Origin: Clostridium frigidicarnis
Lineage (GTDB): Bacteria; Bacillota; Clostridia; Clostridiales; Clostridiaceae
Length of the DNA: 64,000 bases
Reading direction: 5' to 3'
Assembly (NCBI RefSeq): GCF_900111985.1
Contig: NZ_FOKI01000003.1
Coordinates: forward strand, 1 to 64,000
The notes below the pieces were generated by a model. That model was not told where the DNA came from, searched no databases, and saw only the letters and a list, made by a program, of their open reading frames with translations. Shown in pieces: positions 16,932 to 25,394 of this stretch. A program made the position numbers and the translations under genes. Numbering within the stretch: the first letter of the stretch is position 1; every line of letters begins with the position of its first letter.

Positions 16932-18107
16932 ATGGAAAAATTATTCTTAAAAAAATTATTGAAAAGTATATTCTCAGACACCTTTGAAGTACAGTTCTGG
17001 GATAAAACCACTGAAAAATTCGGTGATGCCGATATAAAATTTAAAATAATAATAAATGAACCTTTATCAAAATGTGATATTTTAAAAGATCCATTCTTAA
17101 CTTTTGGTGAAGCATATATGAATAATGTTATAGACTTTGAAGGTAATATTAGAGAAATTATAGAGTCTGTTTATAAGAATAAAGATAGCTTCATAAATAA
17201 AGCTTCACTTTTTGAAAAATTATATAAAGTTACACCTCATTCTATAAAAAACAGTAAACAAGATATACATTATCACTATGATTTAGGCAATGACTTTTAT
17301 AAATTATGGTTAGATGAAACCATGATCTATTCTTGTGCCTATTTTAAATCCCCTGAAGACTCCCTATATAAAGCTCAAACAAACAAGGTTGAGCATATTT
17401 TAAAAAAGTTAAATTTGCATTCCAAACAAACATTATTAGACATAGGTTGTGGTTGGGGTGAACTTATAATAACTGCTGCCCAAAAATATGGTGTTAAAGC
17501 ACTTGGAATAACATTAAGTGAAGAGCAATTTAATAAAGTAAATGAGAGAATTAAGGAAAATAACCTTGAGAATCAAGTAGAAGTTAGATTGGTAGATTAC
17601 AGAGATTTATTAAATACAGGTGAAAAATTTCATAGAATTGTAAGTGTGGGTATGCTGGAACATGTCGGTAGAAAAAATATTCCTATCTATATGAATAATG
17701 TAAATAATTTATTAGAAGAAAATGGCGTATCCTTACTTCACTGTATAACTGCCCAAACTGAAAGTGAAGTAAATCAATGGATTAAAAAATATATATTCCC
17801 TGGTGGATATATCCCCTCCATTAGAGAACTAGTTTATAATATGCCTGAAAATGGTTTGCATTTAATAGATGTAGAAAGCTTACGCCTACATTACGGAAAA
17901 ACTTTAGAACATTGGGCTAAAAACTTTGAAAACTCTTTAGATAAAGTTAGTGAAATGGGCTTTGATGATAAATTTATTAGAATGTGGAGATTATACTTAA
18001 ATTCTTGCGCTGCTTCATTTAATTATGGAGTAATAGATTTACATCAATTTGTATTCACAAAAGGATTAAACAACGAATTACCTATGACAAGAGATTACTT
18101 ATATTAA
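16932..18107 (+). CDS. cfa: Cyclopropane-fatty-acyl-phospholipid synthase
   Basis: A 391-residue protein, the usual length. The N-terminal ~100 residues form the lipid-binding domain (LTFGEAYMNN). The catalytic half has the entry motif HYHYDLGNDFYKLWLD with YSCAYF, the SAM-binding LLDIGCGWGEL, the LSEEQ loop, and MLEHVG. It transfers a methylene group from S-adenosylmethionine to unsaturated acyl chains of membrane phospholipids, which raises tolerance to acid and other stress. The start is ATG 16932 with AAAGGAG. The gene is monocistronic with its own promoter and terminator. Confidence 0.95.
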   Translation: MEKLFLKKLLKSIFSDTFEVQFWDKTTEKFGDADIKFKIIINEPLSKCDILKDPFLTFGEAYMNNVIDFEGNIREIIESVYKNKDSFINKASLFEKLYKVTPHSIKNSKQDIHYHYDLGNDFYKLWLDETMIYSCAYFKSPEDSLYKAQTNKVEHILKKLNLHSKQTLLDIGCGWGELIITAAQKYGVKALGITLSEEQFNKVNERIKENNLENQVEVRLVDYRDLLNTGEKFHRIVSVGMLEHVGRKNIPIYMNNVNNLLEENGVSLLHCITAQTESEVNQWIKKYIFPGGYIPSIRELVYNMPENGLHLIDVESLRLHYGKTLEHWAKNFENSLDKVSEMGFDDKFIRMWRLYLNSCAASFNYGVIDLHQFVFTKGLNNELPMTRDYLY

Positions 18108-18190
18108 ACCTATTTATAGATCTTAGAAGTGTTTTTTAGTTTTTATAAATTTATTTTTGAGAGTAAAAAAGTGAATTTTTCAGTAAATTA

Positions 18191-18246
18191 ATACCTATAG
18201 AATAAACTCTTATAAAAAAGTGTTTAACCTATAGGTATTTTTTTAG
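18191..18246. terminator. Terminator between the converging cfa and decarboxylase genes
   Basis: ATACCTATAG and CTATAGGTAT with a 26-base loop, followed on the plus strand by TTTTTT. It serves cfa and may also help stop the opposing operon. Confidence 0.65.
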
Positions 18247-18308
18247 TAATTTAGTTATCTAGTATCCATTATAAAACAATAATCAGATGCTAAATTTAAT
18301 AGTTTTTA

Positions 18309-20195
18309 CTATCCTAGTATTTTTTCTAATTTTTGTACTATAGCCTCATCCATCTTCTTCATATATTCTTGGAATACTTTATCACAATTTAAAAATGGTG
18401 ATAATACACAAGCTCTTAAAATAGTTACCTTTTCAACTCTATTCCATTCTTCTCTTGGAATTCCGCATCCTTCAACAAATTTAAGTGGAGAGTCTCCATA
18501 ATCGCCCAATGTAAAATCAGTATGAGAAGTTAAAAAATTATTTACATATAACGCTTCTTTTACATATGACGCTTCTTCATAGAAGTTATGATTTAAATCA
18601 TTCATAATCTTTAAATCTTTGTTACCTCTAACATTGAATGTAAAATCAACCATATTAAAATCTGGTTCAACAAGTGGATATACATCAACTATTTTATCTC
18701 CAACTTTATATGATTTTTGCATTTCTAACTTATGATAAAGTTTATAGGCTCCTTCATTACCAGCACCTATAAGCTTTCCATACCCAGTTATATTAAGAGG
18801 CATTACTTTATGCGCAGTCCAAACTGAGGCTGCTGTTGCTCCTGCCTTTGATCCTTCAAGCATAAAAGCTCCAAGAAGTGATGGTATATCAGCTCCTTTT
18901 TCAAATACATAAGTTGCAAAGTATGAAATTGAATCTCTCATTCTTTTATCCTTTACAATTATTCCTCCAGCTGAATATGGTATATATCCCATTTTATGAG
19001 GATCAATTGTAATAGTATCTGCTTTTTCCATTGCTTTAAATGCATTGTATACATCTTTTGATGGCCATAAAGTACTCTTATCTAGAATAGCACCATGTTC
19101 TATCATCTTATCTTTTAATTGATTCTCTGGAATAAATGAGTAATCCTCATCTAGGAATATAGATCTAGCATATCCACCATAAGCAGCATCTACATGTATA
19201 TAAAAATTAATTCCATTCTTTGAAAATTCGTCTCTTACTTCTACAATCTTATCAATATGATCTACAGCTCCTTCCTCTGTTGATCCAACAACTCCAACAA
19301 CCCCTAGTATGGGAATGTTTTTACTTGTGTATTCTTCGATTGTTTTTCTTAATTCATCTATATCCATTCTATAATGATTATCAACCTTTACTGGAACCAT
19401 AGTATCTACTCCAAGTCCAAGAATATCTCCAGCCTTAAGCCATGAATAATGCTTTGTTTGAGGAATTAACCACTTACCTAGCATTCCTATTTTATCTCCC
19501 ATACCTCTAGCAGAATGTTCTTTTATTTCATCTAGTTTCTCACCTGCTTTATCCATCAAATCAAGGATCTCAGAAACACTCATATTTAAAAGTTCCCACT
19601 CTGATTTTAATTCTACTAGTTCTGGTGTAACTTCTTTCATTGCAAGAGGTATAGATTTAATATTTCTTGCATACCATAATCCTTCATAATTTGCTATTGA
19701 GCCATCAGCACAAATATGCCCCCACCCATTATTACTATAACTAACTAATTTGCAAAAATCTTCTCCAACATCTTCTTCCATTTCTGATGTTGCAGGAGAT
19801 GACTCATAGGCAACATTATTACCATTATATAACATTGCTGCAAAATAACCTAATAAAGCAGGCATCAGTGTTTCTGAATTCATATGTCCTAAAAATCTTG
19901 GTGAGTGCCAAGGAACAGATCCTGCTCTTAATTTTGAAGATAATTCAATTAATACTTCCCTAAGTCTATCTTTACTTACTATAAAACTTTCTTTACGTTC
20001 ATCAGAAACCTTAATTATTGTTTCATCTTCTGGATGAAAATTCTTTCTCCATTCTGCATGATCATTAAATAGTTTTAAAATACTTTCTTCAAAAAACTCT
20101 TCATTTTCTGATTTTGGTCCTAAAAACATTGCTTTTAAATTAATATCCTCATTATTTTCTAGGGTATCATTGCTCTTTTCAATATCCTTTTCCAT
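18309..20195 (-). CDS. Tyrosine/aromatic amino-acid decarboxylase-like PLP enzyme
   Basis: 628 residues from ATG 20195, chosen because AAAGGAGA lies about 10 bases upstream; an 18-residue basic extension has no site. It belongs to the group II PLP-dependent decarboxylases. The PLP-lysine motif is TITIDPHKMGYIPYSAGG and the cofactor-stacking region is HVDAAYGGYAR. The length (~620) and many blocks (GHMNSETLMPALL, YESSPATSEMEE, SWELLNM, PQTKHYSWLKA, FEKGADIPSLLGAF) match lactic-acid-bacterial tyrosine decarboxylases as I recall them, and not the ~465-residue GadB type. It probably converts tyrosine to tyramine plus CO2 and consumes a proton. Annotation as glutamate decarboxylase is likely in databases. 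It overlaps the antiporter gene by 17 bases. Confidence 0.8.
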   Translation of the reverse strand: MEKDIEKSNDTLENNEDINLKAMFLGPKSENEEFFEESILKLFNDHAEWRKNFHPEDETIIKVSDERKESFIVSKDRLREVLIELSSKLRAGSVPWHSPRFLGHMNSETLMPALLGYFAAMLYNGNNVAYESSPATSEMEEDVGEDFCKLVSYSNNGWGHICADGSIANYEGLWYARNIKSIPLAMKEVTPELVELKSEWELLNMSVSEILDLMDKAGEKLDEIKEHSARGMGDKIGMLGKWLIPQTKHYSWLKAGDILGLGVDTMVPVKVDNHYRMDIDELRKTIEEYTSKNIPILGVVGVVGSTEEGAVDHIDKIVEVRDEFSKNGINFYIHVDAAYGGYARSIFLDEDYSFIPENQLKDKMIEHGAILDKSTLWPSKDVYNAFKAMEKADTITIDPHKMGYIPYSAGGIIVKDKRMRDSISYFATYVFEKGADIPSLLGAFMLEGSKAGATAASVWTAHKVMPLNITGYGKLIGAGNEGAYKLYHKLEMQKSYKVGDKIVDVYPLVEPDFNMVDFTFNVRGNKDLKIMNDLNHNFYEEASYVKEALYVNNFLTSHTDFTLGDYGDSPLKFVEGCGIPREEWNRVEKVTILRACVLSPFLNCDKVFQEYMKKMDEAIVQKLEKILG

Positions 20196-21618
20196 TATTT
20201 TCAATCTCCTTTTCACTTGTTTTTTTCCATGATTCCTTCTTAAATGCATATATAATTAATGGTGAAATAAAACATACTAATGTTCCAATTACTTGAAATG
20301 CAATATACATAGTATCTCCAGATGAAGGAATCGAACTTGGTGGAATAAAGCTTACAGCAATTGTTATAAATACTCCAAGAAAAGCTAATATACAAGTAAT
20401 CCACATTCCTACCTTTCCTCCAGGGATAGTGAAAGCTCTATGTACATCTGGTTGCTTATATTTTAAAATTATTTCTGCAAGTATTATAAATATATAAACT
20501 ATACTATAAAGAATAGTTGTTAATATAAGTACCATAAAAAAACTATTATTTACATCTGGTACTACCACATAAACAATAGCAACTAATGACACCACTACAG
20601 CTTGAATAAGTACAAAAGTTATAGGAACATCACGTCTTGTTCTTTTTTGAAATATAGGTGGCAAATTTCCCTCTTCTGCAACCTTTATCATAGATTTTGA
20701 AGGACCAAGTACCCATGCACTTAATTGTGCAAGAACTCCTATTGCTATCATTCCTGCAATAATGTTTGTAAGCCATGGTACCCCAAGTTCATTAAAATAA
20801 AGCTGAAATGGCTGAGTTATATTTGATAATTCTATCTTATCTCCAGGGATTGCATTTGCTTCTGTAAGCCCTGCAATGAGATTGAATATTATAAGAAGCC
20901 CCATTGATAAAAAAACTGATATTGGATAATTTCTCTTTGGATTTTCTATATTATTTGCATGAACTGATGCAATTTCAAGACCTGAAAATATAAAGATTAT
21001 TCCCGAAAAAAATGATAATTTATCCAATGATGCTAAGCTCGGTATTGCAGTTTGCCCATTAAACTGTCCTAGATAAACATTTCCATGTTTAAATGTCCAC
21101 CATATACCTAAAACAACTAATGCAATAAATGGAATATAAATTCCAACTACTGCTCCTATACCGCCAACCACTTTCCCCATATCAAACCTAAAATTCAATA
21201 GAGTTACAGACCAATAAGAAATTAGTATTACAATGAATATAAAGATATTATTCTGCGCAAGTCTTGGAGATCCTATTGCATAGGCAATCATTACTCCAAC
21301 TGTTGAACTTACCATAACCATTCCAAAGAACAACTGAACCCATAAGAGCCATGCGGTCACAAACCCCCATCTTTCTCCTAATGCCTCTTTAACCCAAACT
21401 TGAGAACCACCTTCTTTAGTCCATCCTGTTGCAAGTTCAGCTGCAATCAGCGAAATAGGTATTGCAAAAAGTACTGCTGCTCCTATCATAAAGAATATTT
21501 GCTGCCATCCAACAATAGCTAATGTTGGTACACTTCTAACGCTTCCATAAAAAGCTATACTTATACCTATTAATTGGAATAAGGTAAGCTTTTCATTTTT
21601 ATTTTTTAAATCGCTCAT
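20179..21618 (-). CDS. APC-family amino acid/amine antiporter (tyrosine-tyramine type)
   Basis: About 479 residues with 12 hydrophobic spans. The N-terminus FQLIGISIAFYGSVRSVPTL and the block ELATGWTKEGGSQVWVKEAL are typical of the glutamate/GABA- and tyrosine/tyramine-exchanger branch of the APC superfamily. The start is uncertain: ATG 21618 or GTG 21630, both behind AAAAGGAT. It is first in the operon with the decarboxylase, overlapping by 17 bases. Exchange of amino acid for its decarboxylation product makes the pair a proton-consuming, membrane-potential-generating system. A leader hairpin lies at 21816-21854. Confidence 0.85.
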   Translation of the reverse strand: MSDLKNKNEKLTLFQLIGISIAFYGSVRSVPTLAIVGWQQIFFMIGAAVLFAIPISLIAAELATGWTKEGGSQVWVKEALGERWGFVTAWLLWVQLFFGMVMVSSTVGVMIAYAIGSPRLAQNNIFIFIVILISYWSVTLLNFRFDMGKVVGGIGAVVGIYIPFIALVVLGIWWTFKHGNVYLGQFNGQTAIPSLASLDKLSFFSGIIFIFSGLEIASVHANNIENPKRNYPISVFLSMGLLIIFNLIAGLTEANAIPGDKIELSNITQPFQLYFNELGVPWLTNIIAGMIAIGVLAQLSAWVLGPSKSMIKVAEEGNLPPIFQKRTRRDVPITFVLIQAVVVSLVAIVYVVVPDVNNSFFMVLILTTILYSIVYIFIILAEIILKYKQPDVHRAFTIPGGKVGMWITCILAFLGVFITIAVSFIPPSSIPSSGDTMYIAFQVIGTLVCFISPLIIYAFKKESWKKTSEKEIENNGKGY

Positions 21619-22023
21619 ATTCTTATTCACATCCTTTTCTTTTGTTTTTTTCTTTAACTTAAAGTAAAGTTATACTATTCTTTTAATAACCATCCCCTTA
21701 TTAAAATATTTTACTTAGTCCCTTTTATAACTTAATCTTATTGTTTGTAATATCTTCTGATTTAATACACTTAATCTAGTCTCTATTAATCTCTACCTAT
21801 ATCAGTAGAATCTAAAAGAGATGATTCCTGTATACAATACAGAAATCATCTCTTAAGTGCATAGTACTCTTTTTTCTTATATGTTAATATATACGTTTTC
21901 TTTTAAACTTCATATATTGTCTATTATTGAAATAATTATTAGAAATTACTTCTATTTTGATATATAATAATTATTGGCATATTTTTTCATTAGTGCCTAA
22001 TTTTAAACATAAGGAGTTTAACC
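21619..22023. other. Divergent intergenic region with a strong hairpin (21816-21854)
   Basis: AAGAGATGATTCCTGTAT and ATACAGAAATCATCTCTT form an almost perfect 18-bp stem with a 3-base loop. It is about 190 bases upstream of the antiporter start on the minus strand, where it is followed by TTTTAGATT. It could be an attenuator, an operator, or a boundary terminator. I found no T-box or other riboswitch motif. The rest carries the two divergent promoters, which I could not place. Confidence 0.5.
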
Positions 22024-23865
22024 ATGGACAAGATCAAAAATACACTTTCTAATTCACTTAATTTGATAAAATACGATATATTGTTTTGGGTTATAACTTT
22101 ATCATTATTAGTTAAACAACTAGTTTTCATAAAACTATGTGTATGCAACTACTACTCTTGGAAATATATTTTTTCAAATTTTATTCTAAACCCTGAAATA
22201 CTTATATATCTCTCTTACACTATTATACTTACATCAATTTGTTTTTTATTTTCTAAAAGAGCTAGAGTCTGGTATTTGATTTTATTAGACCTTATTATAT
22301 CCTTACTTATAATATGGGGATTTTTAAAATTCAGAATGTCTACATCATATTTTTCAGTATTAATATCTTATGGAACTTTACCCCTAAATGTTTTAAAAGA
22401 CATACTATCCTACTTTCGTGCTAAAGATTTAATACTATTATTTGATATCTTAATTTTATGTCCATTTTTTCTTTTCTTTAACGGAGCTTATAAGACTTGT
22501 AAAAAAAGCATTTGTTCATTTCTAATAATGATAATGTTTTGCTCAGGTTATTTAGGTTTTGTATATTTTAAAGTTGATATTAAAGAACATACTAAGTGTG
22601 GACAACATCTATATTATAACGATTGGACTGATGTTAACAGAAACTACTCACTTGGAATCATTGGCCATGACTTAGTTAAATGGTTTGGATATGTGAAAGA
22701 TTCATATCACTTGGAACCCAAAGAAACTGAAGAAATTAATGATGTTTTTAAAGAGAAACATCATAATGATATTGAAGAAAAAAATCAATATTTTGGTATG
22801 TTTCAAAGCAAAAATATTATTTTCTTGCAACTTGAATCCTTTGAGCCTTTTGTATTAAATCAAAAAGTTAATGGACAAGAGTTAACCCCTAACTTGAATA
22901 AAATTATGAATAATAGTATATATTTTCCCAATATTTATCCAAACAATAATTTTGGGGTAAGTTCTGACTGTGATTTTCTAATAAATACAGGATTATACCC
23001 TAGTAGAGTTGGTCAAACTTTTTATGATTTTCCAAGAAATCAATATCCTAATGCTTTACCAAAACTCTTAAAGAGTTATGGTTATTACACCGCTTCCTAT
23101 CATTGTGACAATGGTTATTCTTGGAACGCTTATGAGAACTTAATTAAATTTGGTTTCGATGAAATAAACGAATCTAGTGACTTCGTTAAAAAAGAACAAA
23201 TTGGAATGGGTGTTGTAGATCATGAGTTTTTGCCTCAAGTGGCTGAAAAAGTTTCTAAACTTCCTACACCTTTTTTCGCTACTGCTGTGACTGTATCAGG
23301 ACATTCCCCTTTTTCAATTCCTGATGAACATAAAGAACTTAATCTACCTTCTGACCTAAACAACACTTTAATGGGTGATTTTTTTCAAACAACAAGATAT
23401 ACGGATAAGGCTATTGGCGATTTCATAGAAAATCTTAATAAATTAAATTTGTTAGATAATACTGTTTTATTTATATACGGTGATCATGGTGGAATCCATA
23501 AATATCATAAAGATAAAATTAAAGAAATGAGTTGTTCTGAACCTTGGTGGTTTGGACCTGAACAAATTCCATTAATTGTATATAACAAAAATCTTAATGC
23601 TGAAATAAATAATACTTTTGGAGGTCAAATAGACTTCTATCCTACTTTAAGTTACTTACTTGGTATAGATAATGACTTTCTTCAATATACCTTAGGAAAA
23701 AATCTATTTAATACTGATAAAAATTATGTTAATGTCAACGGAATAATTTATGGAGATAGTAATGAGGATATTCAAAATAATGAAGATCATATATTAAAAA
23801 TTAATCAATTAATACTTAAAGGTAATTATTTAGAGAACAAAGTGGCTAAGCCACGTTCTAATTGA
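22024..23865 (+). CDS. LTA synthase-like membrane sulfatase/phosphoglycerol transferase
   Basis: A 613-residue protein. Five hydrophobic spans occupy residues about 17-190, followed by an extracellular alkaline-phosphatase-fold domain. Landmarks are IIFLQLESFEPF (metal-binding Glu), FGVSSDCDFL (position of the nucleophile), TVSGHSPF, and YGDHGG (metal-binding Asp-His). This is the LtaS/phosphoglycerol transferase architecture, which polymerises glycerol phosphate from phosphatidylglycerol on the outer face of the membrane. LtaS enzymes normally have Thr as nucleophile in a TSD.EF motif; here the aligned residue is Ser. The start is ATG 22024 with AAGGAG. It stands alone. Confidence 0.88.
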   Translation: MDKIKNTLSNSLNLIKYDILFWVITLSLLVKQLVFIKLCVCNYYSWKYIFSNFILNPEILIYLSYTIILTSICFLFSKRARVWYLILLDLIISLLIIWGFLKFRMSTSYFSVLISYGTLPLNVLKDILSYFRAKDLILLFDILILCPFFLFFNGAYKTCKKSICSFLIMIMFCSGYLGFVYFKVDIKEHTKCGQHLYYNDWTDVNRNYSLGIIGHDLVKWFGYVKDSYHLEPKETEEINDVFKEKHHNDIEEKNQYFGMFQSKNIIFLQLESFEPFVLNQKVNGQELTPNLNKIMNNSIYFPNIYPNNNFGVSSDCDFLINTGLYPSRVGQTFYDFPRNQYPNALPKLLKSYGYYTASYHCDNGYSWNAYENLIKFGFDEINESSDFVKKEQIGMGVVDHEFLPQVAEKVSKLPTPFFATAVTVSGHSPFSIPDEHKELNLPSDLNNTLMGDFFQTTRYTDKAIGDFIENLNKLNLLDNTVLFIYGDHGGIHKYHKDKIKEMSCSEPWWFGPEQIPLIVYNKNLNAEINNTFGGQIDFYPTLSYLLGIDNDFLQYTLGKNLFNTDKNYVNVNGIIYGDSNEDIQNNEDHILKINQLILKGNYLENKVAKPRSN

Positions 23866-24120
23866 CAATTAAAAATTGAGAATTCACAATTATGGTTGAA
23901 AGTCACAGACTTTCTAAATATGAAGTTGAAAATTTGGAGTGAAAAGTTTAAAGTTATTGGTGAAAACCACAAGTTTTCTTAAAAAGATTTTTTTATTTTG
24001 GAAATCTTCCTAAGAAGATTTCATCATTCATTTTCAATTGTAAATCTTCAATCCTCAATTTCAACAATCTATTTAACCTTAGATTTTATAAATAGTTCAT
24101 AGTAAAAAATTTCTATACAA
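23866..24120. repeat. Palindromic repeat element downstream of the sulfatase gene
   Basis: The region begins TTGACAATTAAAAATTGAGAA and ends with the roughly complementary TTTTCAATTGTAAATCTTC and CAATCCTCAATTT; in the middle GAAATCTTCC/AAGAAGATTTC pairs. Such AATTG-rich flanking inverted repeats are common as short non-coding elements in clostridia. It may also terminate the upstream gene. No open frame was seen. Confidence 0.45.
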
Positions 24121-24144
24121 CAAAAAAATTTGCAAGGTGATATT

Positions 24145-24612
24145 ATGATTATTAAAAAAAGTTGGTCCATAGATAATAGTAAACTTACTGCATTATATAA
24201 TCCTATACTAGATTTTAGGCTTATATTTTTAAACAAAAAAATTATCCACCATTCCTTAGGTTTAAGTAACAGAAATATTGACTTAAATCTTAACAATTGT
24301 GGATATAATATGATTTTCTGTGAAGATAATATAGTAAAACTACTAGATAAAAATAATCAGGCTGTCTTATCAAAAGAAAAATGTAAAACACCCTTCTATT
24401 TTTATGTGTTTTTTATATTAAATTTACTTATTCCTATATTTACCTTTGAATCGCCAAGCCATTGGTATGGCTTCTTTTCAATAACATTAATAGAGAAATA
24501 TATATTAAATAAAAGTGCAGTTAACAATAAATTGAAATTTATATTATGTCTACTACTTTCCGGATTACTATATTTCTTATTTATAAAGTCATTTATTCCA
24601 TTAATACATTAA
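24145..24612 (+). CDS. Hypothetical membrane protein
   Basis: 155 residues from ATG 24145, chosen because AAGGTGA lies 6 bases upstream. Residues 1-85 are soluble-looking and mixed, with SLGLSNRNIDLNLNNCGYN. Two or three hydrophobic segments follow (about 89-104, 109-125, 132-152). No family or catalytic motif was recognised. The stop codon overlaps the left arm of a perfect 20-bp inverted repeat that must act as its terminator. Confidence 0.55.
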   Translation: MIIKKSWSIDNSKLTALYNPILDFRLIFLNKKIIHHSLGLSNRNIDLNLNNCGYNMIFCEDNIVKLLDKNNQAVLSKEKCKTPFYFYVFFILNLLIPIFTFESPSHWYGFFSITLIEKYILNKSAVNNKLKFILCLLLSGLLYFLFIKSFIPLIH

Positions 24613-24699
24613 AAGCGTGTGGGTATAAGTAACTTAAGCTAGCCTAGCTACAATAGCATTCGCTAGATAGTTTATTAACACTTATACCCACACGCTTTT
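24611..24699. repeat. Perfect 20-bp inverted repeat (terminator or palindromic element)
   Basis: AAAAGCGTGTGGGTATAAGT (24611-24630) is exactly complementary to 24680-24699, with a 49-base middle that contains nested GCTAGC-type pairs. It separates the converging genes at 24145 and 24710 and can terminate both. A diverged right-arm copy (GCTTATACCCACATACTTTT) occurs at 29925-29944, so it is a repeat family and not only a terminator. Confidence 0.65.
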
Positions 24700-24712
24700 T
24701 TCATGTGCCTTA
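24700..24712. repeat. Solo end of the GGCACAT repeat at the ssb stop codon
   Basis: TTCATGTGCCTTA; read on the minus strand it is TAAGGCACATGAA, and its TAA is the stop codon of the SSB gene. Confidence 0.6.
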
Positions 24713-25042
24713 TGCTTGTTTTTTACCCACATAATCTATTATTTTAAAATCTTCTGCTACCACTTCATACCTGTATTTTCTATTTCCAGCTTCATCTTCA
24801 TAAGAGGAAGTTCTTAATCTTCCCCCTAATGTTACTAAATTACCTTTTCTTAAATAGTCTCTAACCACTACTGCTCTTCTTCCCCATACACTTACGGGTA
24901 TAAAATCAGCCTTTCTCTCTCCATCTGCTTCTTTGTAATTTCTGCTTACAGCAAGAATAAATCTTGCCATGCTTTTTTCTTCACTTATTGTTTTAAACTC
25001 AGGATCTTTAACTAATCTTCCCACTAATAAAATCTTATTCAT
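24710..25042 (-). CDS. ssb: Short single-stranded DNA-binding protein
   Basis: 110 residues from ATG 25042 with AAGGAGG 8 bases upstream (a GTG three bases earlier is also possible). The OB fold shows NKILLVGRLVKDPEF, FILAVSRNYKEADGERKADFIPVSVWG given here as the pattern FILAVSR..ADFIPVSVWG, and GRLRTSSYEDEAGNRKY. It binds ssDNA. It ends right after the OB fold (DYVGKKQA) and lacks the linker and acidic DDIPF-type tail that recruits partner proteins. It is therefore either an SsbB-like paralogue or a truncated gene: its stop codon lies in the end of a palindromic repeat. It is not next to rpsF/rpsR, as the main ssb usually is. Confidence 0.9.
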   Translation of the reverse strand: MNKILLVGRLVKDPEFKTISEEKSMARFILAVSRNYKEADGERKADFIPVSVWGRRAVVVRDYLRKGNLVTLGGRLRTSSYEDEAGNRKYRYEVVAEDFKIIDYVGKKQA

Positions 25043-25394
25043 CACAAGAGCCTCCTTATTGTATATGAGTTTCGTCTAAATTATATCCATTTTTCCAAAA
25101 TTAATACATTTAGGAAATGTTTTTAAGAGTATTTCTTTCCAAAAAAATTCACAAGACATGTTTTATTCTTTTCTAAGTTTATTAATTCAAATTCCTTGAA
25201 ATCCTTTGGAATCCATAGCTTTTTTAAAAACCTCTTAATTGTTAACCTTTTCACTTGTGATTAAAGGATATTTTAAAGATTTTTTTTGTTGATTTCTTAA
25301 TAATTTGATGGTATCATTTAAACAATACATTTACGAAATTATTAGAAAATTGACTAATGATACATTAAATTCATTCAATAAGGGGGATTAATTT
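25043..25394. other. Intergenic region with the brnQ regulatory region
   Basis: AT-rich divergent region between ssb and brnQ. No T-box specifier or antiterminator motif was found. The only recognisable element is the CodY-like site at 25337-25351. Confidence 0.4.
25337..25351 (+). promoter_or_regulatory. CodY-box-like site upstream of brnQ
   Basis: AATTATTAGAAAATT matches the CodY consensus AATTTTCWGAAAATT at 13 of 15 positions, 44 bases before the brnQ start. CodY represses branched-chain amino acid uptake genes when isoleucine, leucine and valine are abundant, so the context fits. In AT-rich DNA such a match can arise by chance. Confidence 0.4.

Noticed and set aside
18309-20195. GadB-type glutamate decarboxylase
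   Set aside because: Length (~628 against ~465) and motif set follow the tyrosine decarboxylase group; the PLP-lysine context is DPHKMGY.
21816-21854. T-box or tyrosine riboswitch before the decarboxylase operon
   Set aside because: No T-box antiterminator sequence, specifier loop or other conserved core was found; only a plain hairpin.
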